Positions 7,292 to 15,573 of a stretch of 64,000 bases of DNA are shown here, piece by piece. The stretch is from Treponema sp. GTDB lineage: Bacteria; Spirochaetota; Spirochaetia; Treponematales; Treponemataceae. Numbering within the stretch: the stretch's first letter is position 1; each line of letters opens with the position of its first letter. The stretch is from assembly GCA_016281495.1 (NCBI GenBank), contig JAEEIU010000038.1, positions 1 through 64,000 of the forward strand, in the 5' to 3' direction. The notes below the pieces were generated by a model, which worked only from the letters and a program-made list of their open reading frames with translations, did not search any database and was not told the origin of the DNA. A program made the translations under genes and the position numbers.

Positions 7292-8703
7292 TGTCAGAAG
7301 AAAAAACTCAAGTTGCAGACATAAATACTTCACGCTATGACTTTAAGTACGAGGAAAGCGACAAGGACTTTTACAAGGTGGAAAAGGGCCTTGATGAAGA
7401 ACTCGTGCTCAGGATAAGTGAAGAAAAAAAGGACCCTGAATGGATAAAGGAACTGCGCCTTAAATCCCTCAAGATTTTTAACGGACTAAAGGACCCTGAC
7501 TGGGGACCGGACATCAGTGACCTGGACGTTCAGCAGATAGTTCACTATGTAAAGCCCAAGACAGAGATGGCCGCCAAATGGGAGGATGTTCCGGACGACA
7601 TTAAGGAAACATTCGAAAAGCTCGGCATTCCGGAGGCAGAAAGACAGAGCCTTGCGGGTGTGGGTGCCCAGTATGACAGTGAGGTCGTCTACCACAACGT
7701 CAAGGAAGAAGTAGAAAAACAGGGCGTAATCTATACCGACATGGAATCTGCCATAAAGGGTGAATGGGGCGACATGGTAAAGGAATACTTCATGAAGGTC
7801 ATTCCTCCTACAGACCACCGTTATGCGGCACTTCATGGTGCAGTGTGGAGCGGCGGAAGTTTCGTCTATGTTCCAAAGGGTGTAAAGGTTTCAGTTCCGC
7901 TTCAGTCATATTTCCGCTTGAATGCGGCGGGGGCGGGGCAGTTTGAGCATACCCTTATTATTGTAGATGAAGGCGCTGACGTTCATTTTATCGAAGGATG
8001 TTCGGCTCCAAAATACAATGTCGCAAACCTTCATGCGGGCTGTGTAGAGCTTGTGGTAAAGAAAAACGCACACCTCCGTTACAGCACGATAGAAAACTGG
8101 TCAAAGAACATGTACAACCTCAATTCCAAACGTGCCATAGTTGACGATTACGGCAAGATGGAATGGGTAAGCGGTTCATTCGGAAGTCACATCTCATACC
8201 TCTATCCGACGACAATACTCAAGGGTGATCATTCTCTTTGCGAGTATACCGGCATCACTTTCAGCGGCAAGGGACAGGCTCTGGATACCGGTGCAAAAAT
8301 GATTCACATAGGAAAATACACTTCAAGCGTAATAAACTCAAAGTCAATATCAAAATCCGGCGGACGAAACACCCTGCGAAGTTCCATTGTCGTAAACAAA
8401 GAGGCAAAGCATTCAAAGGTATCCGTAAACTGTGATTCACTCATGCTTGACGACCAGAGCAATTCCGACACGATTCCCGCAATGAACATCATGACCGACG
8501 ACTGCGATGTTGGACACGAGGCAAAAATCGGACGTATCTCCAACAAGGCGATTTTTTATCTGATGAGCCGAGGAATAAGCGAGGATGAGGCAAGGGCAAT
8601 GATTGTCTCAGGCTTTGCAAATCCAGTCAGGAAAGAGCTTCCGCTTGAATATGCTGTGGAAATGAACAATCTTATCAATCTTGAAATGAAGGGGACACTA
8701 TGA
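7291..8703 (+). CDS. sufB: SufB, Fe-S cluster scaffold subunit
   Basis: A 470-residue SufB that partners SufC and SufD to assemble Fe-S clusters. The beta-helix core contains typical segments (PTDHRYAALHGAVWSGGSFVYVPKGVKV and, near the end, SRGISEDEARAMIVSGF). The conserved NCDSL cysteine (Cys381) corresponds to the catalytic Cys of the E. coli enzyme as far as pattern alignment shows. The Glu/His-rich segment VGHEAKIGRIS follows, as in the family. It starts within the sufC stop (TAATG) and overlaps sufD by four bases (ATGA), so the operon is tightly coupled. Confidence 0.96.
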   Translation: MSEEKTQVADINTSRYDFKYEESDKDFYKVEKGLDEELVLRISEEKKDPEWIKELRLKSLKIFNGLKDPDWGPDISDLDVQQIVHYVKPKTEMAAKWEDVPDDIKETFEKLGIPEAERQSLAGVGAQYDSEVVYHNVKEEVEKQGVIYTDMESAIKGEWGDMVKEYFMKVIPPTDHRYAALHGAVWSGGSFVYVPKGVKVSVPLQSYFRLNAAGAGQFEHTLIIVDEGADVHFIEGCSAPKYNVANLHAGCVELVVKKNAHLRYSTIENWSKNMYNLNSKRAIVDDYGKMEWVSGSFGSHISYLYPTTILKGDHSLCEYTGITFSGKGQALDTGAKMIHIGKYTSSVINSKSISKSGGRNTLRSSIVVNKEAKHSKVSVNCDSLMLDDQSNSDTIPAMNIMTDDCDVGHEAKIGRISNKAIFYLMSRGISEDEARAMIVSGFANPVRKELPLEYAVEMNNLINLEMKGTL

Positions 8704-9803
8704 TGGCAGCTAAAACACATTTGTCAGGCAACGTAAATCAGTTTCCCTCAATCACATGGCATCACCTGCACATAAACCACGGTTATTTTGAAGGTGGTTT
8801 TGAATGCGGGATTCAACCTGAAGTTTCAGCACTTCCAAATGGCATCACGCTTGAGTCAAAGAATCTTTCTGAAACATATTCTTTTGATAATCCGGCACAG
8901 ACCCAGCTTGGAAAACAGTTCGACTCTGACATAGACGGCATGCTTAAGTCCCTGGACATCAAGGTTCAGGAAATCAAGGTGGCTCCTGGTGTGGCATCCA
9001 GTGAGCCTGTAAAGTTAAGCTACAAGGTAAAGGATAATACATTCTCTGCCTCAGATACAGTCATTGTCGCAGGTGAGGGAAGTTCTTCCACTTTCATATT
9101 CGATTACGAAAGCACATCTGATGCAAAAGGTGTTTTTGGAAACAGGATACGCGTCTATTGTGCGGAAAATGCAAGCGTAACTCTAGTAACAGTCAATTTG
9201 CTCGGTTCAGGTCTTGTACATTTCAACGGAATCGGCTCTTCATTAAAAGACAGTGCACATCTTGATTTGGTTCAGATTGAGCTTGGCGGAAGGGAAACTT
9301 TCTCGGGCTCTTACAACAATCTTTCGGGCTACAAGGCTTCTTGCAGCGTGCAGGGAGGCTATGTATGCGACGGAGACAGGCTGCTGGATATAAACTATGT
9401 TGCAAACCAGACCGGATCCCAGACCGAAAGCTTTACAAAGTTCAACGGAGTTCTGCTGGACAGGGCCAAAAAGACATGGCGCGGAACCATTGACTTTAAG
9501 CGGGGCGCAAAAGAGGCAAAGGGCGACGAACAGGAAAACGTCCTCCTCTTGAGTCCGGATGTAGTCAACAAGTCCATGCCAGTCATCCTCTGCGATGAAG
9601 AAGACGTGGAGGGCCGCCACGGAGGTTCTATAGGAAAGCTTAGCGAGGAAGAGCTTTTGTATCTGGAAACCCGCGGAATAGATGAGCGCACTGCAAAAAC
9701 AATGATGATAAAAAGCCGCATCAATTCCATAGCCCGAAACATTCCCGACCAGGATGTCCTTGACAGAATCCGGGTTTATTTGGAGGAAAACCTGCAATGT
9801 TAA
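8700..9803 (+). CDS. sufD: SufD, Fe-S scaffold subunit
   Basis: A 367-residue SufB/SufD-family protein. The C-terminal signature region GRHGGSIGKLSEEELLYLETRGI carries His307, at the place of the conserved SufD His needed for cluster assembly in E. coli. The N-terminal region is less conserved, as usual for SufD. Two adjacent ATGs (8700 and 8703) are possible starts; the first gives an ATGA overlap with sufB. The gene overlaps sufS by seven bases. Confidence 0.93.
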   Translation: MMAAKTHLSGNVNQFPSITWHHLHINHGYFEGGFECGIQPEVSALPNGITLESKNLSETYSFDNPAQTQLGKQFDSDIDGMLKSLDIKVQEIKVAPGVASSEPVKLSYKVKDNTFSASDTVIVAGEGSSSTFIFDYESTSDAKGVFGNRIRVYCAENASVTLVTVNLLGSGLVHFNGIGSSLKDSAHLDLVQIELGGRETFSGSYNNLSGYKASCSVQGGYVCDGDRLLDINYVANQTGSQTESFTKFNGVLLDRAKKTWRGTIDFKRGAKEAKGDEQENVLLLSPDVVNKSMPVILCDEEDVEGRHGGSIGKLSEEELLYLETRGIDERTAKTMMIKSRINSIARNIPDQDVLDRIRVYLEENLQC

Positions 9804-11035
9804 AGAATGACATGCGATCTGACTTTCCGCTGTTCGGACAAAAAGAATACAGTGACTTAATATATTTTGACAACGCTGCCACAACACAGAGGCCGCGCCA
9901 GGTCATAGAAGCCGTGGGAAAATTCTACGAGTCCGCCAATGCAAATCCGCTCAGGGGACTTTATTCGCTCTCTGTCAAGGCAACCGACATGTACGAGAAG
10001 GCAAGGAGCAACATAGCTCAGTTCATAAATGCCAGACAAAGCCTTGAGGTTATTTTTACTCGCAATGCAAGCGAAAGCCTTAACCTGGTAGCCTTTACAT
10101 GGGCAATGGAAAACGTCTCCGAGGGTGATGAGGTCGTTGTTACAGCAATGGAGCATCACTCAAATTTCCTTCCATGGAAAATGGTATGCGAGAAAAAAGG
10201 TGCAAGCCTTGTATTCCTTGAATGTGATGATCAGGGAAATATATCCAAAGAAGAATATCAGTCTAAAATCAACTCCAGGACTAAGCTTGTGGCATTGACT
10301 CATGTAAGCAATGTTTTTGGAATCACAAATCCTGTAAAGGAAATCACTGCATACGCACACAAGACAGGAAACGGCGGTAAAGGTGCCGTTGTTGTTGTTG
10401 ACGGTGCCCAGAGTACTCCTCATATTAAAATTGATGTCCAGGATCTTGACGCGGACTTTTTTGCTTTCAGCTCGCACAAACTCTGCGGTCCCATGGGAAT
10501 AGGTGTCCTCTACGGTAAACAGGACCTTCTGGAAAACATGCCTCCCTTCCTGCGTGGAGGTGAGATGATAGAATACGTCTCAAGGGAAGAAGTGACTTAT
10601 GCCGAGCTGCCCCATAAATTTGAGGCCGGAACCGTTAACGCCGCTGATGCCGTGGGACTTTCATCTGCAATTGACTATCTTAAAAGTATTGGACTTGACT
10701 ATATCGAGGAAAACGACAAGAAGCTTTCTACGATGTTGATTTCAGGAATGAAGGGCATGGATAATGTCAATATAATAGGCTCACCGGATCCAGAGAAACA
10801 TTCTGGAATCGTAACCTTTACAATTGATGGCGTCCATCCCCATGACATCGCCTCGATTCTTGACAGCGAGCATATCGCCATAAGGGCAGGCCACCATTGC
10901 GCACAACCACTTATGGAAAAGCTTGGAGTTGGAAGCACTGCACGTGCAAGCCTTTACTTCTACAACACGGAAAAAGAGGTGGAGGTTTTCCTTGACAAGC
11001 TTTCCAAAGTCCGCTCATGGATGGGGTTAAAATAA
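9797..11035 (+). CDS. sufS: SufS-type cysteine desulfurase
   Basis: A group II cysteine desulfurase, 412 residues, that delivers sulfur from cysteine to the SufBCD scaffold. The PLP-binding lysine is Lys228 in FSSHKLCGP, and the catalytic Cys368 lies in RAGHHCAQP. Conserved N-terminal DNAATTQRP and TRNASESLNLVA are present. GGAGG sits in the 3' end of sufD, about 12 bases before the start. The usual sulfur-transfer partner (SufE or SufU) is not beside it; a short REP-like region follows. The operon order C-B-D-S is the common one outside enterobacteria. Confidence 0.95.
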   Translation: MLKNDMRSDFPLFGQKEYSDLIYFDNAATTQRPRQVIEAVGKFYESANANPLRGLYSLSVKATDMYEKARSNIAQFINARQSLEVIFTRNASESLNLVAFTWAMENVSEGDEVVVTAMEHHSNFLPWKMVCEKKGASLVFLECDDQGNISKEEYQSKINSRTKLVALTHVSNVFGITNPVKEITAYAHKTGNGGKGAVVVVDGAQSTPHIKIDVQDLDADFFAFSSHKLCGPMGIGVLYGKQDLLENMPPFLRGGEMIEYVSREEVTYAELPHKFEAGTVNAADAVGLSSAIDYLKSIGLDYIEENDKKLSTMLISGMKGMDNVNIIGSPDPEKHSGIVTFTIDGVHPHDIASILDSEHIAIRAGHHCAQPLMEKLGVGSTARASLYFYNTEKEVEVFLDKLSKVRSWMGLK

Positions 11036-11071
11036 AAAACAGTCATGGAGATGTTCAATTAGTTAAAAAAA

Positions 11072-11154
11072 TGTCATTATCGGGCTTGACCCGATAATCT
11101 ATATCATTACATTATACTCATTTATAGATTGCCGTGTCGAGCACGGCAATGACA
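11072..11154. repeat. BIME-like inverted pair of REP-type palindromes
   Basis: Two 30-bp units face each other: 11072-11101 and 11125-11154 (reverse complement). Each is itself a stem-loop: arms ATTATCGGG/CCCGATAAT in the first and ATTGCCGTG/CACGGCAAT in the second. They share the outer TGTCATT...AATCTA, and the three differing stem positions change on both sides, keeping pairing. TGTTCAA near 11053 and TTGAACA near 11186-11192 could be weak outer ends of one element of about 140 bp. Confidence 0.7.
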
Positions 11155-11185
11155 ATTCTTTTTTTCCATAGTATGATTTCTTGTC

Positions 11186-11214
11186 TTGTTGAACATTCAA
11201 TTATCGGGTATACT
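11186..11214 (+). promoter_or_regulatory. Promoter giving a leaderless methyltransferase mRNA
   Basis: TTGTTG (11186-11191), 17-base spacer, TATACT (11209-11214). Transcription should start near 11220-11222, exactly at the ATG at 11222. Confidence 0.65.
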
Positions 11215-11221
11215 CATTTTT

Positions 11222-12475
11222 ATGAACAACTTTTCACATGTGATTTTAAAATCAGGCGAGGAAGGCGAGATTATTCAGGGCTTTCCCTGGGCCTATGACA
11301 ATGAGATTCAAAGCGTAAAATGGAACTCCAAGGACGGAAGCGGAGTAAAGACAACTTCTCTTGTTGATGCAGAAGTAAATGACGAAGATGTCGTTGAAGT
11401 CTATTCAAGCAAGGGAGCCTTTTTGGGTTCAGCCGTGATAAATAAAAAATCCCGCATAGCAGTAAGGTTAATTGGAAGCGAGCATGCCGACAAAATCATG
11501 GAGGACAAGGACGCATACTGGGAAAAAGTCGTTGCAAGGGCTGTAAATGTCCGAGCCTTGAATTTTTCTCCCAGTGACAGCTGCCGCCTTATTTACGGTG
11601 AGTCTGATTTTATTCCGGGTCTTGTAGTTGAAAAATATGTTTCTGATGATTCTCTTTATCTTGTCGTGCAGTTCCTTTCACTTGCATGTGAGGTTTTCCG
11701 CGACCAGATAATCAATGCACTTAAATCTCTTGTAAAGCCAGATGGAATATATGAGCGTAGTGATGCCGCAATACGTGAGAAGGAAGGCCTTGAGCAGAGG
11801 TCCGGTTGGATTTTTGGCGGTGGACAGGATGTAATTGAAATAACTGAAAATGAAATAAAGCTTCAGGTTGACATTGCTAGGGGACAGAAGACAGGCTATT
11901 TCCTGGACCAGAAATTCAACAGGAAGGAGATACAGAAATACTGCCACGGAAAGCGTGTCCTTGATACATTCACACATACAGGCGCGTTCGGACTTAACGC
12001 GGTAAAGGGCGGTGCAAGGGAAGTTGTCAGCGTTGACATCTCTGAGGATGCCGTAAAACTTGTTGAGCATAACATTCAGCTTAACAATGCCCAAAACGTG
12101 ATGAGGGCTGAATGTGCGGACGTGTTCGACCTGCTTAAAAAATATGAGTCTGAGGGACAGAAGTTTGACGTGATAATTCTGGATCCCCCCGCATTTACAA
12201 AAAGCGCAAAGATGATTCAAAAGGCCTATGGCGGATACAAGGAAATAAACCTCCGTGCGATGAGGCTTTTGAACCCCAGCGGAATTCTTGTAAGCTGTTC
12301 ATGCTCTGCATATTTTGATGAAACGACATTTTATTCAATGCTTTCTCATGCCGCATCTGACAGCCACAGAAAAGTTCAGGTTCTGGAAAAGAGGGGTGCG
12401 GGTCCTGATCATCCGGTTCTCCTTGGGTATCCCAAAAGCGCATACCTTAAATGTGCAATTTGCCGCGTGATGTGA
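11222..12475 (+). CDS. PUA-domain class I rRNA (cytosine-C5) methyltransferase, RlmI-like
   Basis: A 417-residue protein with an N-terminal PUA-like domain (ILKSGEEGEIIQGFPWAYDNEI) and a C-terminal Rossmann methyltransferase: SAM-binding LDTFTHTGAFGLNAV, acidic VVSVDIS and catalytic LDPPAF. This fits the RlmI/RlmK group that modifies 23S rRNA; the exact target nucleotide cannot be told. An in-frame TTG at 11186 lies inside the promoter, so the ATG at 11222 is chosen. It has no ribosome binding site and lies at the predicted transcription start. miaA follows without a gap. Confidence 0.88.
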   Translation: MNNFSHVILKSGEEGEIIQGFPWAYDNEIQSVKWNSKDGSGVKTTSLVDAEVNDEDVVEVYSSKGAFLGSAVINKKSRIAVRLIGSEHADKIMEDKDAYWEKVVARAVNVRALNFSPSDSCRLIYGESDFIPGLVVEKYVSDDSLYLVVQFLSLACEVFRDQIINALKSLVKPDGIYERSDAAIREKEGLEQRSGWIFGGGQDVIEITENEIKLQVDIARGQKTGYFLDQKFNRKEIQKYCHGKRVLDTFTHTGAFGLNAVKGGAREVVSVDISEDAVKLVEHNIQLNNAQNVMRAECADVFDLLKKYESEGQKFDVIILDPPAFTKSAKMIQKAYGGYKEINLRAMRLLNPSGILVSCSCSAYFDETTFYSMLSHAASDSHRKVQVLEKRGAGPDHPVLLGYPKSAYLKCAICRVM

Positions 12476-12477
12476 GT

Positions 12478-13458
12478 ATGAGAGAAGAAAAGCCGTTCAA
12501 CTGTGTGATGCTGGTGGGTCCGACTGCCGTGGGAAAAACAGCCCTTGGAGTGAGGATTGCCCGAGCATTCAACTGGGAGATAATTTCCGCAGACAGCCGC
12601 CAGGTCTACAAGGGCCTTGACATTGGAAGCGGAAAGGATATTTCCGAATACACGATTAGCGAGACGGACAAAGACGGCAAGAGCGTTCAGATTAAGATTC
12701 CCTACCACATGATTGACATAGCCACACTGGCCGGAGAGTTCAATGTCTTTGACTTTCAGCAGGAATTCTACAGGTTGTTTCGCATGCTCTCTGAAAAAAA
12801 CTCAGTTCCCTTTGTTGTGGGTGGAACAGGAATGTATGTTGATTCGGTCTTGCGTTCATACGATTTTGTTCCAGTTCCAGAAAACAAGGAATTGCGGGAA
12901 GAGCTGGATAAAAAATCACTTGAGGAACTTGATTCAATTTTAATCGGATTAAAGCCTGACCTTCACAATAAGAGCGACCTTTTGCTACGTGATCGTGTTG
13001 TGCGTGCAATAGAAATCGCCATGTTCATGAAGAGTCCTGAATGTGAAAAAATGCGTGCCAAACTTGAACCCCGTCCTGACATCAATGCCCTTGTCATCGG
13101 AACCACACTTGAGCGTGACCAAATGCACAAAAACATAGAAAAACGCCTTAAGGAACGCCTGAAAGAGGGAATGATAGAGGAAGTCAAAAACCTGCATGAA
13201 AGCGGTTGTTCCTGGGAGCGTCTTGAAAAACTGGGGCTTGAGTATCGTTTTGTAAGCGAATATCTGGAAGGAAAGATGGATTATGATACTATGCAGGAAC
13301 GTCTTTATCATGCAATCTGTCAGTTTGCAAAGCGTCAGGAAACATGGTTCCGTAGCATGGAGAAAAAAGGCGTAAAAATCAACTGGCTCCCCCGCGAAAA
13401 TGACAGGGAAGCTAAATATGAGGCTTGTCTTTCTTTGTTGAAAAACTCTGGTTTTTAG
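12478..13458 (+). CDS. miaA: tRNA dimethylallyltransferase MiaA
   Basis: Adds the dimethylallyl group to A37 of tRNAs that read UNN codons. The 326-residue protein has the P-loop GPTAVGKTAL, the substrate motif SADSRQVYKGLDIGS and VGGTGMYVDSVL, all diagnostic. The start is placed at the ATG three bases after the preceding stop; an in-frame ATG at 12451 would overlap that gene by 25 bases and is not needed for the fold. Probably co-transcribed with the upstream methyltransferase, so two RNA-modification genes share one promoter. The gene ends two bases before a convergent small gene. Confidence 0.95.
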   Translation: MREEKPFNCVMLVGPTAVGKTALGVRIARAFNWEIISADSRQVYKGLDIGSGKDISEYTISETDKDGKSVQIKIPYHMIDIATLAGEFNVFDFQQEFYRLFRMLSEKNSVPFVVGGTGMYVDSVLRSYDFVPVPENKELREELDKKSLEELDSILIGLKPDLHNKSDLLLRDRVVRAIEIAMFMKSPECEKMRAKLEPRPDINALVIGTTLERDQMHKNIEKRLKERLKEGMIEEVKNLHESGCSWERLEKLGLEYRFVSEYLEGKMDYDTMQERLYHAICQFAKRQETWFRSMEKKGVKINWLPRENDREAKYEACLSLLKNSGF

Positions 13459-13460
13459 AT

Positions 13461-13682
13461 TTATGCGTTTGCGGCCAGACGTGCTTCAGGCTCATCAACC
13501 TTGGTGATGTAACCGGTACGTACGCAGCTGTCAAACAATGTCTTTGACATGTAGTCTGTTTTTACGTCGGTGTAACCGTCCTGGTCACGTACGATGCGAA
13601 CAACATATCCGTCATCCATCTCACGGACAATTGTCATGTAATCTGTCTTCAGTCCTATGCTTTTAAGTGTGTAAGTTCCCAT
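13461..13682 (-). CDS. 73-residue protein with duplicated KTDYM motif
   Basis: A small cytoplasmic protein with a strong ribosome binding site (AAGGAGCT, about 6 bases before the ATG). The sequence contains two related halves, each with the motif (L/V)KTDYM: residues 11-16 and 40-45, both followed by a strand-like stretch. This suggests an internal duplication forming a small beta fold. No family was recognised. It converges on miaA with a two-base gap. Two hairpins lie upstream in its putative leader. Confidence 0.7.
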   Translation of the reverse strand: MGTYTLKSIGLKTDYMTIVREMDDGYVVRIVRDQDGYTDVKTDYMSKTLFDSCVRTGYITKVDEPEARLAANA

Positions 13683-13730
13683 AAGTAGCTCCTTTTAATC
13701 TTAACCCCTCTAAGGTTTTGCTATATGGAC

Positions 13731-13766
13731 CTCCGCGTCTGTGGAGGCAATCTGCTGTTTTAGCAG
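13731..13766 (-). promoter_or_regulatory. Two hairpins in the leader or promoter region of the 73-residue protein gene
   Basis: CCTCC...GGAGG (13731-13747) and CTGCT-gtttt-AGCAG (13753-13767) form two stems upstream of the minus-strand gene. A possible minus-strand promoter is TTGCCT with TATAGC, spacer 19, overlapping the first stem. A role in regulation is only suggested by position. Confidence 0.3.
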
Positions 13767-13800
13767 TGCTTCTTTTTAGATAATCGGAATTTTTGAATGA

Positions 13801-13829
13801 TTGATTAGTTTTAATTTATCTGCTTTAAT
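13801..13829 (+). promoter_or_regulatory. Promoter giving a leaderless tatD-like mRNA
   Basis: TTGATT (13801-13806), 17-base spacer, TTTAAT (13824-13829). The ATG at 13836 lies six bases after the -10 box, at the expected start of transcription. Confidence 0.6.
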
Positions 13830-13835
13830 TGAGGC

Positions 13836-14600
13836 ATGGATTTGACATATTGTGATGCACACCTTCATCTGGTACAGTGCACTGAACTGGCTTCAAAACC
13901 CATATCTGAGGCTTTTCCTCTTAAATACCGCTGCTGTACATGTTCTCACGATGAAAAAGAGTTTAACTTTCAGTTTGAACTGACAAAAGATTATCCGCAA
14001 AATGTCGTACAGTCTTTCGGCCTGCATCCCCAAAATCCAGACCTTTCGCTTCTTCCTTTCCTTGAGAGCCTTCTTTCTGAGGATAAAATCTCCGCAATAG
14101 GGGAAACCGGAATGGACCTTTTTACCCAGGAATACAGGGAAAACCGGCAGAATCAGATTGAAGCATGGCATTCCTGTCTTGAGTTGGCTGTTGAATATAA
14201 AAAGACTGTTGTTATTCACAACCGCAAGGCTCTGGACCAGATGTTTTCCGACATTAAACTACTGAAAAGGGCAAAATGTGTCGTATTTCATTCTTTTGCA
14301 TTTGGACCAAGGGAAGCACATTCACTTTTGGACAAGGGACTTAACGCTTATTTCAGCTTTGGAAAGCCCATCTTGAACGGCAACAAGAAAAGCATTGCCT
14401 GTGTAAGGGAATTGCCAGCAGACAGAATTCTTCTGGAAACAGACGCCCCATTTCAAACCTTGAAGGGAGAAGAATTTACCTCTGTATCGGACATACAGAA
14501 AGTTTACGAAACAGCCTCCAAACTCCGCGAATGTGAAATAAACGCTCTTTGCACGCTGCTTGAAGGGAATTTTATGAATGCGTTTAATATAAAGAATTAA
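13836..14600 (+). CDS. TatD-family metal-dependent hydrolase
   Basis: A 254-residue amidohydrolase-fold protein of the TatD DNase family. Metal-binding motifs are visible: DAHLH at residues 8-12, AIGETGMD (Glu and Asp), VVIHNRKA (His), VFHSFAFG (His) and LLETDAPF (Asp). Family members are 3'-5' exonucleases or related hydrolases; the substrate here is not determined. At 254 residues it is near the normal length. GAGG directly abuts the ATG, too close to serve as an ordinary ribosome binding site, and the promoter predicts a leaderless mRNA. It ends five bases before a convergent Hpt gene. Confidence 0.88.
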   Translation: MDLTYCDAHLHLVQCTELASKPISEAFPLKYRCCTCSHDEKEFNFQFELTKDYPQNVVQSFGLHPQNPDLSLLPFLESLLSEDKISAIGETGMDLFTQEYRENRQNQIEAWHSCLELAVEYKKTVVIHNRKALDQMFSDIKLLKRAKCVVFHSFAFGPREAHSLLDKGLNAYFSFGKPILNGNKKSIACVRELPADRILLETDAPFQTLKGEEFTSVSDIQKVYETASKLRECEINALCTLLEGNFMNAFNIKN

Positions 14601-14605
14601 ATGGA

Positions 14606-14959
14606 TTATTTCTGACAGATTTTTTTCATCTCTTCGATTGAGCGGACATAATCGTCAGAAAAAGCCTTGATCAGCTCAGAAAGGTTTCCCTCTTTTTTGC
14701 CCCGTAGGACATCTTCCAGAGCCTGCCCTGATTCTCCAAGGATTTCTGCTCCAAGCTGTTTTGCGGCACCCTTGAAATAATGTATGTATTTGGCTGCCTC
14801 GGTTGAATTTCCATTCTCATCCTTTATCAAAATGAGTTTTTCCAGCTCATCGGCATTAAAGATCCTGTCGTTAAGATAACCGTCAAGAAGCTCCTTTAAC
14901 AGATCATTGTCTCCGCCTACCATTTCCAAAGCGGATTCGATGTTTAATAATTCAGCCAT
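14606..14959 (-). CDS. Stand-alone histidine phosphotransfer (Hpt) protein
   Basis: A 117-residue all-helical protein with the Hpt signature YIHYFKGAAKQLGA, where the phosphorylated His lies in the IHYFKG segment (about residue 61). Such proteins relay phosphate between hybrid kinases and response regulators. No kinase or regulator is adjacent, so it is an orphan relay. A ribosome binding site (GGGAGAA) precedes the ATG, and a good promoter lies upstream. Confidence 0.85.
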   Translation of the reverse strand: MAELLNIESALEMVGGDNDLLKELLDGYLNDRIFNADELEKLILIKDENGNSTEAAKYIHYFKGAAKQLGAEILGESGQALEDVLRGKKEGNLSELIKAFSDDYVRSIEEMKKICQK

Positions 14960-15001
14960 AATTTCTCCCTTTTTTATAATCTACGTTAATTAATATAATT
15001 G

Positions 15002-15030
15002 ATTATAGACCCAAATTTTAAAACTGTCGA
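15002..15030 (-). promoter_or_regulatory. Promoter of the Hpt gene
   Basis: On the minus strand TCGACA (complement of 15025-15030), 17-base spacer, TATAAT (complement of 15002-15007). The leader would be about 35-40 bases and includes the ribosome binding site. Confidence 0.65.
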
Positions 15031-15080
15031 GCATTTAATTACCAGATTTTGATGAAAACAGACGGAAATGCCTTTAAGTA

Positions 15081-15109
15081 TTGACTTAATTGTTTGTTTT
15101 ATATATAAT
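15081..15109 (+). promoter_or_regulatory. Promoter of rpmE (rpsD may be co-transcribed)
   Basis: TTGACT (15081-15086), 17-base spacer, TATAAT (15104-15109). The leader before rpmE is about 120 bases and contains GGGCTTTC twice (15167 and 15199), each inside a small hairpin. Such a long leader could be a site of ribosomal-protein autoregulation. Confidence 0.7.
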
Positions 15110-15237
15110 TCTTGAATCAATTCTCTTGTGGTATTAATTTGATTGTTAACGGGGACGGAATGATACGGGCTTTCCCTATGAGCCTTTGTAGTGGTGACCG
15201 GGCTTTCTTTAATATCGGGCAAGAATAGGAGTATAAC

Positions 15238-15459
15238 ATGAAAAAGGATATCCATCCGGATTACAAACTCACAAAGATTACTTGCGTTTGCGGCAACGTA
15301 ATCGAGACACGTTCAACAGTGGAAGACATCCACGTTGAAATTTGTTCCGCCTGCCACCCATTTTTTACAGGTAAGCAGAAACTTGTTGACACAGCAGGAC
15401 GTATCGATCGCTTTAACAAGAGGTATGGTATGGCTGCAAAAAAAGAGGACGCAGAGTAA
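15238..15459 (+). CDS. rpmE: Ribosomal protein bL31, zinc-binding form
   Basis: A 73-residue 50S protein. [20 protein letters not shown] and [25 protein letters not shown] are typical, with the CxC...CxxC zinc-binding cysteines (C+ form) intact. AGGAG precedes the ATG. rpsD follows after a 114-base gap that contains two hairpins. Confidence 0.97.
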   Translation: MKKDIHPDYKLTKITCVCGNVIETRSTVEDIHVEICSACHPFFTGKQKLVDTAGRIDRFNKRYGMAAKKEDAE

Positions 15460-15467
15460 GCGTCGTT

Positions 15468-15504
15468 GTTCAGTTCAAGCTGAACCGTTCAGTCCAAACT
15501 GAAC
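15468..15504 (+). promoter_or_regulatory. Tandem hairpins in the rpsD leader
   Basis: Stem 1: GTTCAG (15468-15473) with CTGAAC (15480-15485). Stem 2: GTTCAGT (15487-15493) with ACTGAAC (15498-15504). The arms are interchangeable, so alternative pairings are possible. No T-run follows. Candidate S4 autoregulatory or processing site. Confidence 0.45.
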
Positions 15505-15573
15505 AGGCATAAGTCCCTGACCGCGGCAAGTTAAGGCAAAATGCCAGTCTAAGATTAATAAGGAGCAAATAAT

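Noticed and set aside
11072..11154. Rho-independent terminator of the suf operon
   Set aside because: The two stems are related inverted units without T-runs, which fits a REP/BIME pair better, although they may stabilise the mRNA end.
14986..15255. 89-codon minus-strand ORF covering the rpmE leader
   Set aside because: It runs through two well-formed promoters and the rpmE start, has no ribosome binding site and no protein-like pattern.
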